Shown here: piece after piece, positions 19,075-27,225 of the stretch
How positions within the stretch are numbered: the stretch's first letter is position 1
Layout of the letters: each line of letters opens with the position of its first letter
Assembly (NCBI RefSeq): GCF_000369005.1
Contig: NZ_KB849764.1
Span: 439,086-503,085, forward strand
Reading direction: 5' to 3'
Source: Acinetobacter beijerinckii CIP 110307
GTDB taxonomy: Bacteria; Pseudomonadota; Gammaproteobacteria; Pseudomonadales; Moraxellaceae
DNA length: 64,000 bases
The notes under the pieces: model-generated
The model's database searches: none
What the model was told of the DNA's origin: nothing
The model's input: the letters and a program-made list of their open reading frames with translations, nothing else
Program-made: the position numbers and the translations under genes

Positions 19075-19812
19075 ATGAATCAATCGTCTTATCACGACAA
19101 TAAAATACTTTGGGATGAAAAATTACCGGGCGGACATCATTGGTCTGGTCGCATTCAAAGAGGGACTGTTTTACAACTCGAAGCACTCAATCAAAATGCC
19201 AATCTTGCTTTGTTTTGCGTAAATTCAGAAGAAAAACTAGAACGTTTTAATATGCCAGACAGCTTAAAGGCACAGCACACTGCGTTTTTGTCAACGGGCC
19301 ATGTTTTATATTCAGATTTAGGTCGGGTAATGGCATCTATTGTGAAAGATGATCATGGTTGGAATGATGTTTTTTGTGGCCCAAGTACAGCAGCACAGAT
19401 TGAAAAAAAATATGGAAAGCAAAATTTCCAACAAGCACGTAATGATATGTTTCAAAATGGAGTCGACAGTTTATTGGTTGAGCTGACCAAATTTGGTTTA
19501 AGACAAGCTGATTTGACTGCCACAGTTAATTTATTTTCTAAGGTTCAACCTGATGATAATGGAAAATTAACTTATCTCAAAAATGATAATCGTCATCAAA
19601 TAATAGAGTTACGCTTTGAGATGGATTGTTTGGTCTTTCTTTCTGCGACACCACATCCTTTAGATCAAGCAGAAACTTATCAACCTGCTGATATTCAGCT
19701 GCGATTATTTAAAGCCAATCCTCTAACCGAAATTGATATTTGCAAAGATTCATGCCCGCAAAATCAACGTGGTTTTGCCAACAATAAACGCTATTACGCA
19801 TTATCAAATTAA
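19075..19812 (+). CDS. DUF1989 urea-carboxylase-associated protein 1 (carboxyguanidine deiminase subunit)
   Basis: A 245-residue DUF1989 protein of the UAAP1 type, found with carboxylases under guanidine-I riboswitches. In characterised systems the two DUF1989 proteins (CgdA/CgdB) together deiminate carboxyguanidine to allophanate. Visible blocks are GGHHWSGRIQRG, LSTGHVLYSDLGRVMASIV and the Cys-containing NDVFCGPS. It is the first gene after the riboswitch with AGAGGTG upstream. A 16-nt gap separates it from its partner. Confidence 0.88.
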   Translation: MNQSSYHDNKILWDEKLPGGHHWSGRIQRGTVLQLEALNQNANLALFCVNSEEKLERFNMPDSLKAQHTAFLSTGHVLYSDLGRVMASIVKDDHGWNDVFCGPSTAAQIEKKYGKQNFQQARNDMFQNGVDSLLVELTKFGLRQADLTATVNLFSKVQPDDNGKLTYLKNDNRHQIIELRFEMDCLVFLSATPHPLDQAETYQPADIQLRLFKANPLTEIDICKDSCPQNQRGFANNKRYYALSN

Positions 19813-19828
19813 GGATTGGAGAACTAAG

Positions 19829-20473
19829 ATGTCAGCATTACAAAAACTCAAAAAAGCAGTCCTTGATGAAGTATGCCCAGCAGGTGAAGCATGGATGTGT
19901 GAGGTCAAAAAAGGCCAGTATTTTAGAATTGTAGATTTAGAAGGTAATCAAGCTGTTGATACTTTATTTATCAGCGCAGAAAACCCAGATGAACGATACA
20001 GTGCCACAGATACACTAGCGCAAAATCAACAAATTTATCTTGAAAAAGGCACCGTGCTATTTAGTAATTATGCTCGTCCTATTGCGGTTATTGTGGATGA
20101 TAACTGTGGTAGACACGATACATTGGGTGGTGCGTGTTCATGTGAAAGTAATACGGTGCGCTATGCACATGATAAATATCCAATGCATAGTTGCCGTAAT
20201 AATTTTATGTATGCCTTAGCTCAGCATCCGATTGCAAAAAAACATCAACTGAACGTCAGTCACATTGGTCCGAACATTAACTTTTTTATGAATGTTCCTG
20301 TAACCACTGAAGGACATTTAAAGTTTGAAGACGGCGTATCAGCAGCAGGTAAATATGTAGAGCTTCAAGCAGAGATGGATTTGATTGTTTTAATTTCGAA
20401 TTGCCCACAATTGAATAATCCATGTAACGCCTACAACCCGACAAAAATTCAATTAATTGTACGTGAAGCTTGA
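19829..20473 (+). CDS. DUF1989 urea-carboxylase-associated protein 2 (carboxyguanidine deiminase subunit)
   Basis: A 214-residue DUF1989 protein of the UAAP2 type and probable heteromeric partner of the preceding product. Motifs are QYFRIVDLEGNQAVDTLF, LFSNYARPIAVIVDD and a Cys/His-rich block NCGRHDTLGGACSCES. The last is likely the metal site and active-site region. The start is set at 19829, after GGATTGGAG; the frame is open further back but overlaps the previous gene. A 10-nt gap precedes the carboxylase. Confidence 0.88.
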   Translation: MSALQKLKKAVLDEVCPAGEAWMCEVKKGQYFRIVDLEGNQAVDTLFISAENPDERYSATDTLAQNQQIYLEKGTVLFSNYARPIAVIVDDNCGRHDTLGGACSCESNTVRYAHDKYPMHSCRNNFMYALAQHPIAKKHQLNVSHIGPNINFFMNVPVTTEGHLKFEDGVSAAGKYVELQAEMDLIVLISNCPQLNNPCNAYNPTKIQLIVREA

Positions 20474-20483
20474 GGGGCGAATT

Positions 20484-23400
20484 ATGTTTAATAAAGTATT
20501 AATTGCCAATCGTGGTGCGATTGCCTGTCGAGTCATCCGTACATTAAAAAAATTAGGTATTCAATCTGTTGCAGTCTACTCAGAAGCAGATCGAGATTCT
20601 TTACATGTCACATTAGCAGATGAAGCGATTTTTATTGGTCCTTCACCTGCGCAAGAAAGCTATTTAAATATTGATAAGATTCTAGCTGCTGCAAAAGCAT
20701 CAGGCGCCGAAGCGATTCATCCGGGTTATGGTTTTTTATCAGAAAATGCGGCTTTTAGTGAATTATGTGAGAAAAATGGAATTGCTTTTATCGGGCCAAC
20801 TGCTCAGCAAATGCTTGATTTTGGTCTTAAACATACCGCTCGTGAATTAGCAATTCAAAATAACGTTCCTTTATTGCCCGGTAGCCAATTATTGCTTGAT
20901 CAAGTTGATGCGATTCAACAAGCAGATTTAATTGGTTATCCCGTCATGCTTAAGAGTACCGCAGGTGGTGGCGGTATTGGGATGCGTTTGGTTTGGAATG
21001 AAACCGAGTTGAAAGATGCTTATCAAACGGTCTCATATCTTGCACAAGCAAATTTCAAAGATGCTGGATTATATTTAGAAAAATTTGTTCAAAATGCACG
21101 TCATATCGAAGTTCAAATTTTTGGTGATGGCAAAGGAAATGTCATTGCCTTAGGTGAGCGTGATTGTTCGGTTCAGCGTCGTAATCAAAAGGTGATCGAA
21201 GAAACACCAGCACCTCATTTAGATGATCAGCAACGTCAATACATTCAAAATGTTGCCATCCAATTGATGCAATCTGTGCAATATCGTTCAGCGGGTACAG
21301 TTGAATTTGTCATGGACACCGATAGTCAAGCGTTCTATTTCTTGGAGGTTAATACTCGCTTACAAGTTGAGCATGGTGTAACTGAACAAGTGTATGGCGT
21401 TGATTTAGTAGAATGGATGGTGACCTTAGCAAGTGGCGATTGGGAAGCACCCAAGCAAAAATTGCAATCTTCAGGGCATTCTATTCAAGTCAGATTATAT
21501 GCTGAAGATCCAATTAAAAATTTCCAACCGAGTGCAGGCTTGTTGACGAATGTTGCATTTGATCCAGCCGCTCGTGTGGAAACTTGGGTTGAAACTGGAT
21601 CAAACGTTTCCTCTTTTTATGACCCAATGATCGCTAAAATTATTGTGACAGCCAAAGACCGTGATTATGCAATATCGGCGATGCAAAATAGCCTAAGTAT
21701 TACTGAGATTGCAGGGATTGAAACAAACCTAGAATACTTACAGGAAATTATTGATTCTGAGACCTTTAAGCAAGGTACTCAAACAACACGTTTTTTAAAT
21801 ACTTTTGCATGGAAAACACAAAAAATAGAAGTATTACAGGCAGGTATTCAAACAGCCATCCAAGATGTGACGGGACGATTAGGGTATTGGGACGTCGGTG
21901 TTCCACCTTCGGGAGCTATGGATGCATTAAGTTTGAATGTAGCCAATCAACTACTTGGTAATGCATTTAACACGGCTGGTTTAGAGTGCACGTTGCAAGG
22001 ACCGACGCTGAAATTTCATTGTAATAGCCAGATCGTATTGACGGGTGGCGACATGGAAGCCAGCCTAGATGGTCAAGCTATTCCAATGTGGTCAACGATT
22101 CATGTTTTAAAAGGACAAGTTTTAAAATGTGGTCGTGTCGTTACGGGTTGCCGAAGTTATATTGGAATAAAAGGGGGCTTTAATGTTCCTGAATATTTAG
22201 GCAGTTTAGCGACATTTACGTTAGGGCAATTTGGTGGTCATGCAGGTAGAAATCTACTTACTGGCGATATGTTGCCAATATTTGCATCGGAGCAGACTGA
22301 ATCAATCTCCTTAAACCCAGAGCAAATACCGGCATTTCAAACTAACTGGGAAATTGCGGTGATGTATGGCCCACATGGGGCACCTGACTTTTTCACCAAA
22401 AATGATATTTCTATGTTTTTTGAGCAGGAATGGGAAATCCATTTCAACTCAAGTCGTACAGGCGTTCGCTTAATTGGACCTAAACCTGAATGGGCTCGAA
22501 TTGATGGTGGAGAGGCAGGATTACATCCTTCAAATATCCATGATAATGCTTATGCAATCGGTGCAATTGATTTTACAGGGGATATGCCGATTATTTTAGG
22601 ACCTGATGGCCCAAGTTTAGGCGGATTTGTGTGTCCTGCTGTGGTTATAAACTCTGAATTATGGAAGCTCGGACAGTTAAAAGCAGGAGATAAAGTAAAG
22701 TTTATCCTTGTGAGTTACACGCAAGCACAACGCTTAGAACAGCGTTATCAAGCTTCAATGGCGAATGAAACCACAGCAAAGCTCAATTATCAGCCACAAA
22801 TTGAAGCAGAAGAAATTACATTAGCAAATGCAGTCTTGGCGACCTTAGATCAAGGTGATGATAAACCAAATGTAACGTATCGACCTGCTGGGAATCATTA
22901 TTTATTAGTTGAATACGGAGAACTGGTTTTAGACTTAAATCTGAGATTCCGTATTCATGCTTTGATGCAGTGGGTTCAACAACAAAATATAAAAGGTATT
23001 ATTGATCTCACACCGGGCATTCGATCTTTACAAATTCATTTTGATTCAACAATTTTAGATCAGCTTGAATTATTGAAATTATTGCAGGCAGCAGAAAGTG
23101 AGTTACCAGACATAGAAAACATGCAGGTTGCATCGAGAACGGTATATTTGCCACTCGCTTGGGAAGACTCTCAAACTCAACTTGCTACTGAAAAATATAC
23201 GCAATTGGTAAGACCAGATGCACCGTGGTGTCCTGATAATATTGAGTTTATTCGCCGTATTAATGGTCTGGAATCGAAGCAGGCAGTTAAAGATGTGGTG
23301 TATAACACGTCATATCTTGTGATGGGGCTAGGTGATGTTTACCTTGGTGCGCCTGTAGCAACACCATTAGATCCTAGACATCGTTTGGTGACGACAAAAT

Positions 23401-24086
23401 ATAATCCAGCACGTACATGGACACCTGAAAATGCAGTCGGGATCGGCGGTGCATATATGTGTGTGTACGGCATGGAAGGACCAGGTGGTTATCAGTTTGT
23501 TGGGCGAACGACACAGGTTTGGAGCCGTTATCGCCAAAATCCTAATTTTGAACAAAATAAACCGTGGCTATTACGATTCTTTGATCAGATTCGATTCTAT
23601 GAAGTATCTGAACAAGAACTGTTAGAAATGCGTGAATCATTTAAAGCGGGTCGTTTACAGTTACGCATTGAAGAAGGTGTTTTGAACCTTAAAGAATACA
23701 ATGCATTTCTCAAAGAGAATGAGCAAAGTATTGGAGCGTTCAAACAAGTTCAGCAATCAAATTTTGAAGCCGAAAGACAAAGATGGCATGAAGCGGGTCT
23801 AGCTGAATATGTCTCGGATCAGGTTGATGTTTTGATTGATGATACTGAAATTAGTATCCCAGATGGTGGGATGCTCGTGGAATCACACATGCCGGGATCA
23901 GTTTGGAAAATTGAGTGTTCAGTGGGAGATATCATCGAGGAGGGCGAAACTCTTGCTGTGATTGAAGCTATGAAAATTGAGATTCCAATCATCGCACCTG
24001 CAAAAATGAAAGTAGATACCATTCTAATTGATAAAGCACAAACGGTAAAAACAGGGCAAGCTTTGTTTACTCTTGTGCCAGCATAA
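20484..24086 (+). CDS. Biotin-dependent urea/guanidine carboxylase
   Basis: A 1200-residue single-chain carboxylase. Biotin carboxylase comes first (residues about 1-450: IANRGAIACRVIRT, ATP loop GGGGIGMR, EVNTRLQVEHGVTE). AHS2/KipA and AHS1/KipI-type carboxyltransferase domains follow (about 470-1050, WDVGVPPSGAMD). The C-terminal biotinyl domain carries the biotin Lys in VIEAMKIE. Annotation as urea carboxylase is common, but members under a guanidine-I riboswitch with DUF1989 proteins act on guanidine. Start at MFNKVLIANRG, with GAGGGG 8 nt upstream. It ends at a strong terminator, and no allophanate hydrolase follows. Confidence 0.93.
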   Translation: MFNKVLIANRGAIACRVIRTLKKLGIQSVAVYSEADRDSLHVTLADEAIFIGPSPAQESYLNIDKILAAAKASGAEAIHPGYGFLSENAAFSELCEKNGIAFIGPTAQQMLDFGLKHTARELAIQNNVPLLPGSQLLLDQVDAIQQADLIGYPVMLKSTAGGGGIGMRLVWNETELKDAYQTVSYLAQANFKDAGLYLEKFVQNARHIEVQIFGDGKGNVIALGERDCSVQRRNQKVIEETPAPHLDDQQRQYIQNVAIQLMQSVQYRSAGTVEFVMDTDSQAFYFLEVNTRLQVEHGVTEQVYGVDLVEWMVTLASGDWEAPKQKLQSSGHSIQVRLYAEDPIKNFQPSAGLLTNVAFDPAARVETWVETGSNVSSFYDPMIAKIIVTAKDRDYAISAMQNSLSITEIAGIETNLEYLQEIIDSETFKQGTQTTRFLNTFAWKTQKIEVLQAGIQTAIQDVTGRLGYWDVGVPPSGAMDALSLNVANQLLGNAFNTAGLECTLQGPTLKFHCNSQIVLTGGDMEASLDGQAIPMWSTIHVLKGQVLKCGRVVTGCRSYIGIKGGFNVPEYLGSLATFTLGQFGGHAGRNLLTGDMLPIFASEQTESISLNPEQIPAFQTNWEIAVMYGPHGAPDFFTKNDISMFFEQEWEIHFNSSRTGVRLIGPKPEWARIDGGEAGLHPSNIHDNAYAIGAIDFTGDMPIILGPDGPSLGGFVCPAVVINSELWKLGQLKAGDKVKFILVSYTQAQRLEQRYQASMANETTAKLNYQPQIEAEEITLANAVLATLDQGDDKPNVTYRPAGNHYLLVEYGELVLDLNLRFRIHALMQWVQQQNIKGIIDLTPGIRSLQIHFDSTILDQLELLKLLQAAESELPDIENMQVASRTVYLPLAWEDSQTQLATEKYTQLVRPDAPWCPDNIEFIRRINGLESKQAVKDVVYNTSYLVMGLGDVYLGAPVATPLDPRHRLVTTKYNPARTWTPENAVGIGGAYMCVYGMEGPGGYQFVGRTTQVWSRYRQNPNFEQNKPWLLRFFDQIRFYEVSEQELLEMRESFKAGRLQLRIEEGVLNLKEYNAFLKENEQSIGAFKQVQQSNFEAERQRWHEAGLAEYVSDQVDVLIDDTEISIPDGGMLVESHMPGSVWKIECSVGDIIEEGETLAVIEAMKIEIPIIAPAKMKVDTILIDKAQTVKTGQALFTLVPA

Positions 24087-24108
24087 AATCAAAAAAATCA
24101 TGATGCAG

Positions 24109-24140
24109 AAAAAGCCCTACGATGAAACTTAGGGCTTTTT
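24109..24140 (+). terminator. Terminator of the carboxylase operon
   Basis: Stem AAAAAGCCCTA with TAGGGCTTTTT, 10-nt loop and 7-nt T-run. Confidence 0.88.
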
Positions 24141-24197
24141 TTATGTGCATTTTTTCATCTTTTTTAAATGATTTACCCATCAAAAACATAGTAAAAA

Positions 24198-24214
24198 CTG
24201 GCATGGATACTGCA
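24198..24214 (+). promoter_or_regulatory. Sigma-54 promoter of the regulator/binding-protein unit
   Basis: CTGGCATGGATACTGCA matches YTGGCACGRNNNTTGCW with two mismatches. GG at 24200-24201 and GC at 24212-24213 have correct spacing. The predicted start is near 24225, inside operator B. Confidence 0.75.
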
Positions 24215-24218
24215 TTTA

Positions 24219-24246
24219 ATATTACGAATATTTAATTTGGTATTAC
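24219..24246. promoter_or_regulatory. Operator B: ATATTAC-N14-GTATTAC
   Basis: Two half-sites with starts 21 bp apart, the same spacing as at 18869 and 30134. It covers about -6 to +22 relative to the predicted sigma-54 start, a repressor-type position directly before the NikR-like gene. Confidence 0.6.
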
Positions 24247-24256
24247 TGGAGCGGTC

Positions 24257-24373
24257 ATGAAAATCAAAAAAATTCTAGTTCAGTATTTTCACATTGCTAC
24301 AAAAGTGCTGATTGAGTTGCTTTCTGTGAGAGCAGGTTTGTATGTAAAGCAAAATCAACTTCCTAAAAAATAG
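24257..24373 (+). CDS. Small ORF, 38 codons, leader of the NikR-like regulator
   Basis: Reads MKIKKILVQYFHIATKVLIE and ends VKQNQLPKK. It is basic with an amphipathic helical middle. GGAG lies 5 nt before the ATG. The ORF is the first coding frame on the predicted transcript (leader about 32 nt) and its stop is 4 nt before the regulator ATG. The regulator has no ribosome site of its own, so translational coupling is likely. No family is recognised; it could be a regulatory microprotein or just a coupling leader. Confidence 0.5.
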   Translation: MKIKKILVQYFHIATKVLIELLSVRAGLYVKQNQLPKK

Positions 24374-24377
24374 CTGA

Positions 24378-24821
24378 ATGAGTATGAATGCAAAACCTAA
24401 GCTAACACGTATTAGCATTACAGTTCCTGAAAAAACGGTTGAAGCTTTAGATCAAAAAATTGTTGAGGAACATTATGAAAGTCGTTCTCAAGCGATTGTT
24501 GACATGATCAATAAGCATCTCATTCATCAATACACCACCGAAAATTCAGTGATGGTGGGCACATTGACACTACTTTATCAACGCAGTTCAAGCAACATTC
24601 GTGTTCAGTTAAGTGATTTGCAACATCAGTTTTTGGAACAAGTGATCAGTTCTTTAAGTATTCAACTCGATCAGCAAAAGATTCTTGAAGTCATGCTTTT
24701 ACAAGGAAAAAGTAATGACCTCAAACAAATAAGCCAGCAGTTCATTGCACTAAAAGGTGTGATCAAAGGGCATTTAGAACTCATGGATGCGGTCATGCCA
24801 CCTTTACAGCAAAACGAGTAG
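24378..24821 (+). CDS. NikR/CopG-like ribbon-helix-helix regulator lacking nickel ligands
   Basis: A 147-residue protein with an N-terminal ribbon-helix-helix (residues about 9-48: TRISITVPEKTVEALDQKIV ... SRSQAIVDMI) and a NikR-type ACT-like C-terminal domain (about 58-140). Aligning by eye with E. coli NikR keeps His83 (equivalent of H76). The other high-affinity Ni ligands H87, H89 and C95 become Ser94, Gln96 and Ile102. It therefore probably does not sense nickel. The operators here are 28 bp overall like the NikR operator, which makes this protein the natural candidate to bind all three. Confidence 0.75.
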   Translation: MSMNAKPKLTRISITVPEKTVEALDQKIVEEHYESRSQAIVDMINKHLIHQYTTENSVMVGTLTLLYQRSSSNIRVQLSDLQHQFLEQVISSLSIQLDQQKILEVMLLQGKSNDLKQISQQFIALKGVIKGHLELMDAVMPPLQQNE

Positions 24822-24823
24822 AA

Positions 24824-24852
24824 AACTCAATTGGCTAAAAGCCAGATGAGTT
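24824..24852 (+). other. Intercistronic hairpin
   Basis: AACTCA pairs with TGAGTT and TGGCT with AGCCA, separated by small bulges, with no T-run. It lies in the 97-nt gap before the substrate-binding protein and may protect or process the mRNA so that the binding protein is made in excess. Confidence 0.4.
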
Positions 24853-24918
24853 GATTGGTACACAGATTTATCAATGGAAATTTAAAACTTTTTTGAACGA
24901 CAAATATGGGGTTATACA

Positions 24919-25950
24919 ATGAAGCGTGCAATATCTTCTTTATCAGTTTCAATTCTTTTAGCGATGTCTGTGGTGGGATGTGATAACTCTGCCAAGGTAC
25001 CAACAACAGATAAATCAACTGAAACAAAAAGTTCAAATTCAGCCACACCGATTACGATTGGATATAGTGATTGGCCGGGTTTTGTGGCATGGCAAGTAGC
25101 GATTGAAAAAGGTTGGTTAAAAGAAGTAGGTTTAAATGTAGAGTTTAAATGGTTTGATTACTCGGCTTCGCTTTCAGCTTTTGCTGCAAATCAACTTGAT
25201 GCAGTTTTAGTCACCAATGGCGATAATCTTGTCAATGCATCGGGCGGTACCAAAGGCATGATCATTATGGTCACCGATTATTCTGCGGGCAATGATGTGA
25301 TTATTGCTAAAGAGGGCATTCATAACATCAATGATTTAAAAGGAAAGTCGGTCGCAACTGAGAAGGGTTTGGTTGATCATTTATTATTGGCGACAGCACT
25401 AAATGATGCAAAAATTCCATCGACTGATGTGAAATTAGTAAATTCAGTGACCAATGAATTACCTCAAGTTTTTGCGAGTAAAGATATAGCAGCAATTGCA
25501 GTTTGGCAGCCAGTAGCCAATCAAGCACTTAAAGCTGTTGCAGGTTCAAAAATTATTTATACCTCAAAAGATAAACCTGGTTTGATTTATGACACTTTAG
25601 CGGTCAATACCAGTCACCTATCTATTCATAAAGATGAATGGAAGAAACTCATCCAAGTGTGGGATAAAACCGTAAAATATATTCAAGACCCTGCTACACA
25701 TGATGATGCTGTAAAAATCATGGCAAATCGCGTTGGTGTTGATCCACAACAATATGAGCAATTTATTGATGGTACTCATTTATTAGATGTTGCTGCCAAT
25801 AAAAAGGTATTTGTAAAAGGAGAAGGTTTTGATTCAATTTATGGATCAACTTATCATGTCAATAAATTTAACGTCAGTAATGGTATTTATAAAAGCGAAG
25901 TGGATGTTGATGGTTTGATCTATCCTGCACTGCTAGATGAACTGAAATAA
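24919..25950 (+). CDS. ABC transporter substrate-binding lipoprotein, urea/guanidine carboxylase region
   Basis: A 343-residue periplasmic binding protein of the NMT1/SsuA/TauA fold, of the kind annotated as a putative urea ABC transporter binding protein near such carboxylases. Lipobox SVVGC is at residue about 21, followed by a Ser/Thr linker. The binding domain starts at PITIGYSDWPGFVAWQVAIEKGW. It has GGGG 7 nt before the ATG. Its membrane partners are not next to it but are encoded on the opposite strand at 28.3-30.1 kb under the same promoter class. The ligand could be guanidine or a derivative; this is inference. Confidence 0.85.
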   Translation: MKRAISSLSVSILLAMSVVGCDNSAKVPTTDKSTETKSSNSATPITIGYSDWPGFVAWQVAIEKGWLKEVGLNVEFKWFDYSASLSAFAANQLDAVLVTNGDNLVNASGGTKGMIIMVTDYSAGNDVIIAKEGIHNINDLKGKSVATEKGLVDHLLLATALNDAKIPSTDVKLVNSVTNELPQVFASKDIAAIAVWQPVANQALKAVAGSKIIYTSKDKPGLIYDTLAVNTSHLSIHKDEWKKLIQVWDKTVKYIQDPATHDDAVKIMANRVGVDPQQYEQFIDGTHLLDVAANKKVFVKGEGFDSIYGSTYHVNKFNVSNGIYKSEVDVDGLIYPALLDELK

Positions 25951-25966
25951 TAGGTTCTCAAAAGTA

Positions 25967-25996
25967 AAAAAACCGTTCAAAAATGAACGGTTTTTT
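25967..25996. terminator. Bidirectional terminator
   Basis: A 13-bp perfect stem (AAAAAACCGTTCA with TGAACGGTTTTTT) and 4-nt loop between the convergent binding-protein and SMR genes. Confidence 0.9.
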
Positions 25997-26002
25997 AATG
26001 TC

Positions 26003-26332
26003 TTAAATATGGGTACTGTTGGAGAAAACGTTGATTACAATAATTCCAGCCAGCATCAGACCAAGCCCGATGATTGCAGCTAAATCTAAATGTTGTTTGA
26101 AGAAAATCCATCCAACCGTTGAAATTAGTACAATGCCTGCACCAGACCAAATCGCGTAAGCAATACCAACAGGTATGGTTTTAAGTGTAAGTGATAAGAA
26201 AAATAATGCGACTGCATAACCTAATATCGTAATTATAGAAGGCATCAACACGCTAAAACCTTGTGAAGCTTTCAAAGCTGAAGTCGCAATTACTTCAGCA
26301 ATGATTGCAATGGTCAAAAAGAGATAGGACAT
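26003..26332 (-). CDS. abeS: Small multidrug resistance exporter, AbeS-like
   Basis: A 109-residue SMR protein with four helices. The proton/substrate glutamate is E13 in IAEVIATSALKAS, and helix 3 reads GIAYAIWSGAGIVLIS. The pattern is EmrE/AbeS (Qac) type rather than the guanidinium-exporting Gdx type. It closely resembles Acinetobacter AbeS. It is the last gene of the sigma-54-driven ABC operon, 17 nt after the uncharacterised gene, which is an unexpected place for a generic drug pump. Export of a guanidino or quaternary compound produced or admitted by this operon is a possible alternative role. Confidence 0.85.
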   Translation of the reverse strand: MSYLFLTIAIIAEVIATSALKASQGFSVLMPSIITILGYAVALFFLSLTLKTIPVGIAYAIWSGAGIVLISTVGWIFFKQHLDLAAIIGLGLMLAGIIVINVFSNSTHI

Positions 26333-26349
26333 AAATCGCCTATTTAAAG

Positions 26350-27225
26350 TTAGAGAACATGAATTGAACTTTTTAACAAGTGATCCTTCTCATGATCGAA
26401 CCATTGTTCCGATGCAGAAGTAGTGGAGCTTGAATGACTAAATTCAAAATATGGTTGATAGACATCGATAGTGAAATAAAGTCGATATTTCTCACCCTCA
26501 ATCACTTTGAACTGTGAAATGGTATTGCTATCAATTATTTCAAAGTGATCCAATTCAATGAGCTGATCAATTTTGTCTGACTGAGTACTAAAATGAATAG
26601 TTGCATCATTTAAGGTAATCGAGACTTCATAGTTTTCAATGGAGCTGTTTTTATCTTGCAAATCATAGAGCGAAGCTACATTTCCAATCTGCTGCTGATG
26701 ATATGGCAGACGAGATTGTGCATAGGCAATATGTTGATCTGTAATAATTAAACCACCATCCATCGTGATTATTTCTTGGCTTGCTAAATGTTGCATTTGA
26801 AATAATCTGAGTCCGAGAAACAAACCTTTTTTAGCTTGTTGACGCCAATCTTCGACATAAGCATTCGAGGGCGAAAATTCTAAAATGCTATTTCCAATCT
26901 GATAAATTTTTGCGGGCTCTGGCCACTGCACATGATTTTGATAATTATGTTTGATATGCCATGACAAAAGTTCAGTTTTCGCATCCCATATCGTGTCCCC
27001 AATCCATCCTTGACGTTGATAGATAGAGGTATTGTTGCCATCAACCAGTCTTAAATCGATGCTAAAAGATTTGGACTGAAACCAATAAACAATGGTCTTT
27101 TCATCCGTCATCCCATTGAAAAAAGTAATACTTTTTCGTCTAAAACTTCCCATTAAGTATTGAGGTAATTCTATATCGCTTAAAGTAGTGGGTTGTAATT
27201 GTTCTAAAAGTTGCTCTAAATTCAT
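26350..27225 (-). CDS. Uncharacterised protein of the ABC/oxygenase operon
   Basis: A 291-residue cytoplasmic protein that I do not recognise by name. Its core pattern is MGSFRRKSITFFNGMTDEKT, VYWFQSKSFSIDLRL and a central LLSWHIKHNYQ. A WQ/F-D-R-type motif of this sort recurs in small beta-rich proteins that bind hydrophobic or amine ligands; this is a weak impression. There is no signal peptide or membrane helix. The start codon overlaps the oxygenase stop by 4 nt, so the two are translationally coupled and probably act on the same compound. Confidence 0.6.
   Translation of the reverse strand: MNLEQLLEQLQPTTLSDIELPQYLMGSFRRKSITFFNGMTDEKTIVYWFQSKSFSIDLRLVDGNNTSIYQRQGWIGDTIWDAKTELLSWHIKHNYQNHVQWPEPAKIYQIGNSILEFSPSNAYVEDWRQQAKKGLFLGLRLFQMQHLASQEIITMDGGLIITDQHIAYAQSRLPYHQQQIGNVASLYDLQDKNSSIENYEVSITLNDATIHFSTQSDKIDQLIELDHFEIIDSNTISQFKVIEGEKYRLYFTIDVYQPYFEFSHSSSTTSASEQWFDHEKDHLLKSSIHVL

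Noticed and set aside
20457..20483. Upstream extension of the carboxylase
   Set aside because: Overlaps the DUF1989 gene; the family begins at MFNKVLIANRG, which has a strong GAGGGG site.
26003..26332. Guanidinium exporter (Gdx/SugE) assignment for the SMR gene
   Set aside because: Tempting beside a guanidine riboswitch, but residues around E13 and helix 3 follow the EmrE/AbeS pattern, so it is called AbeS-like.
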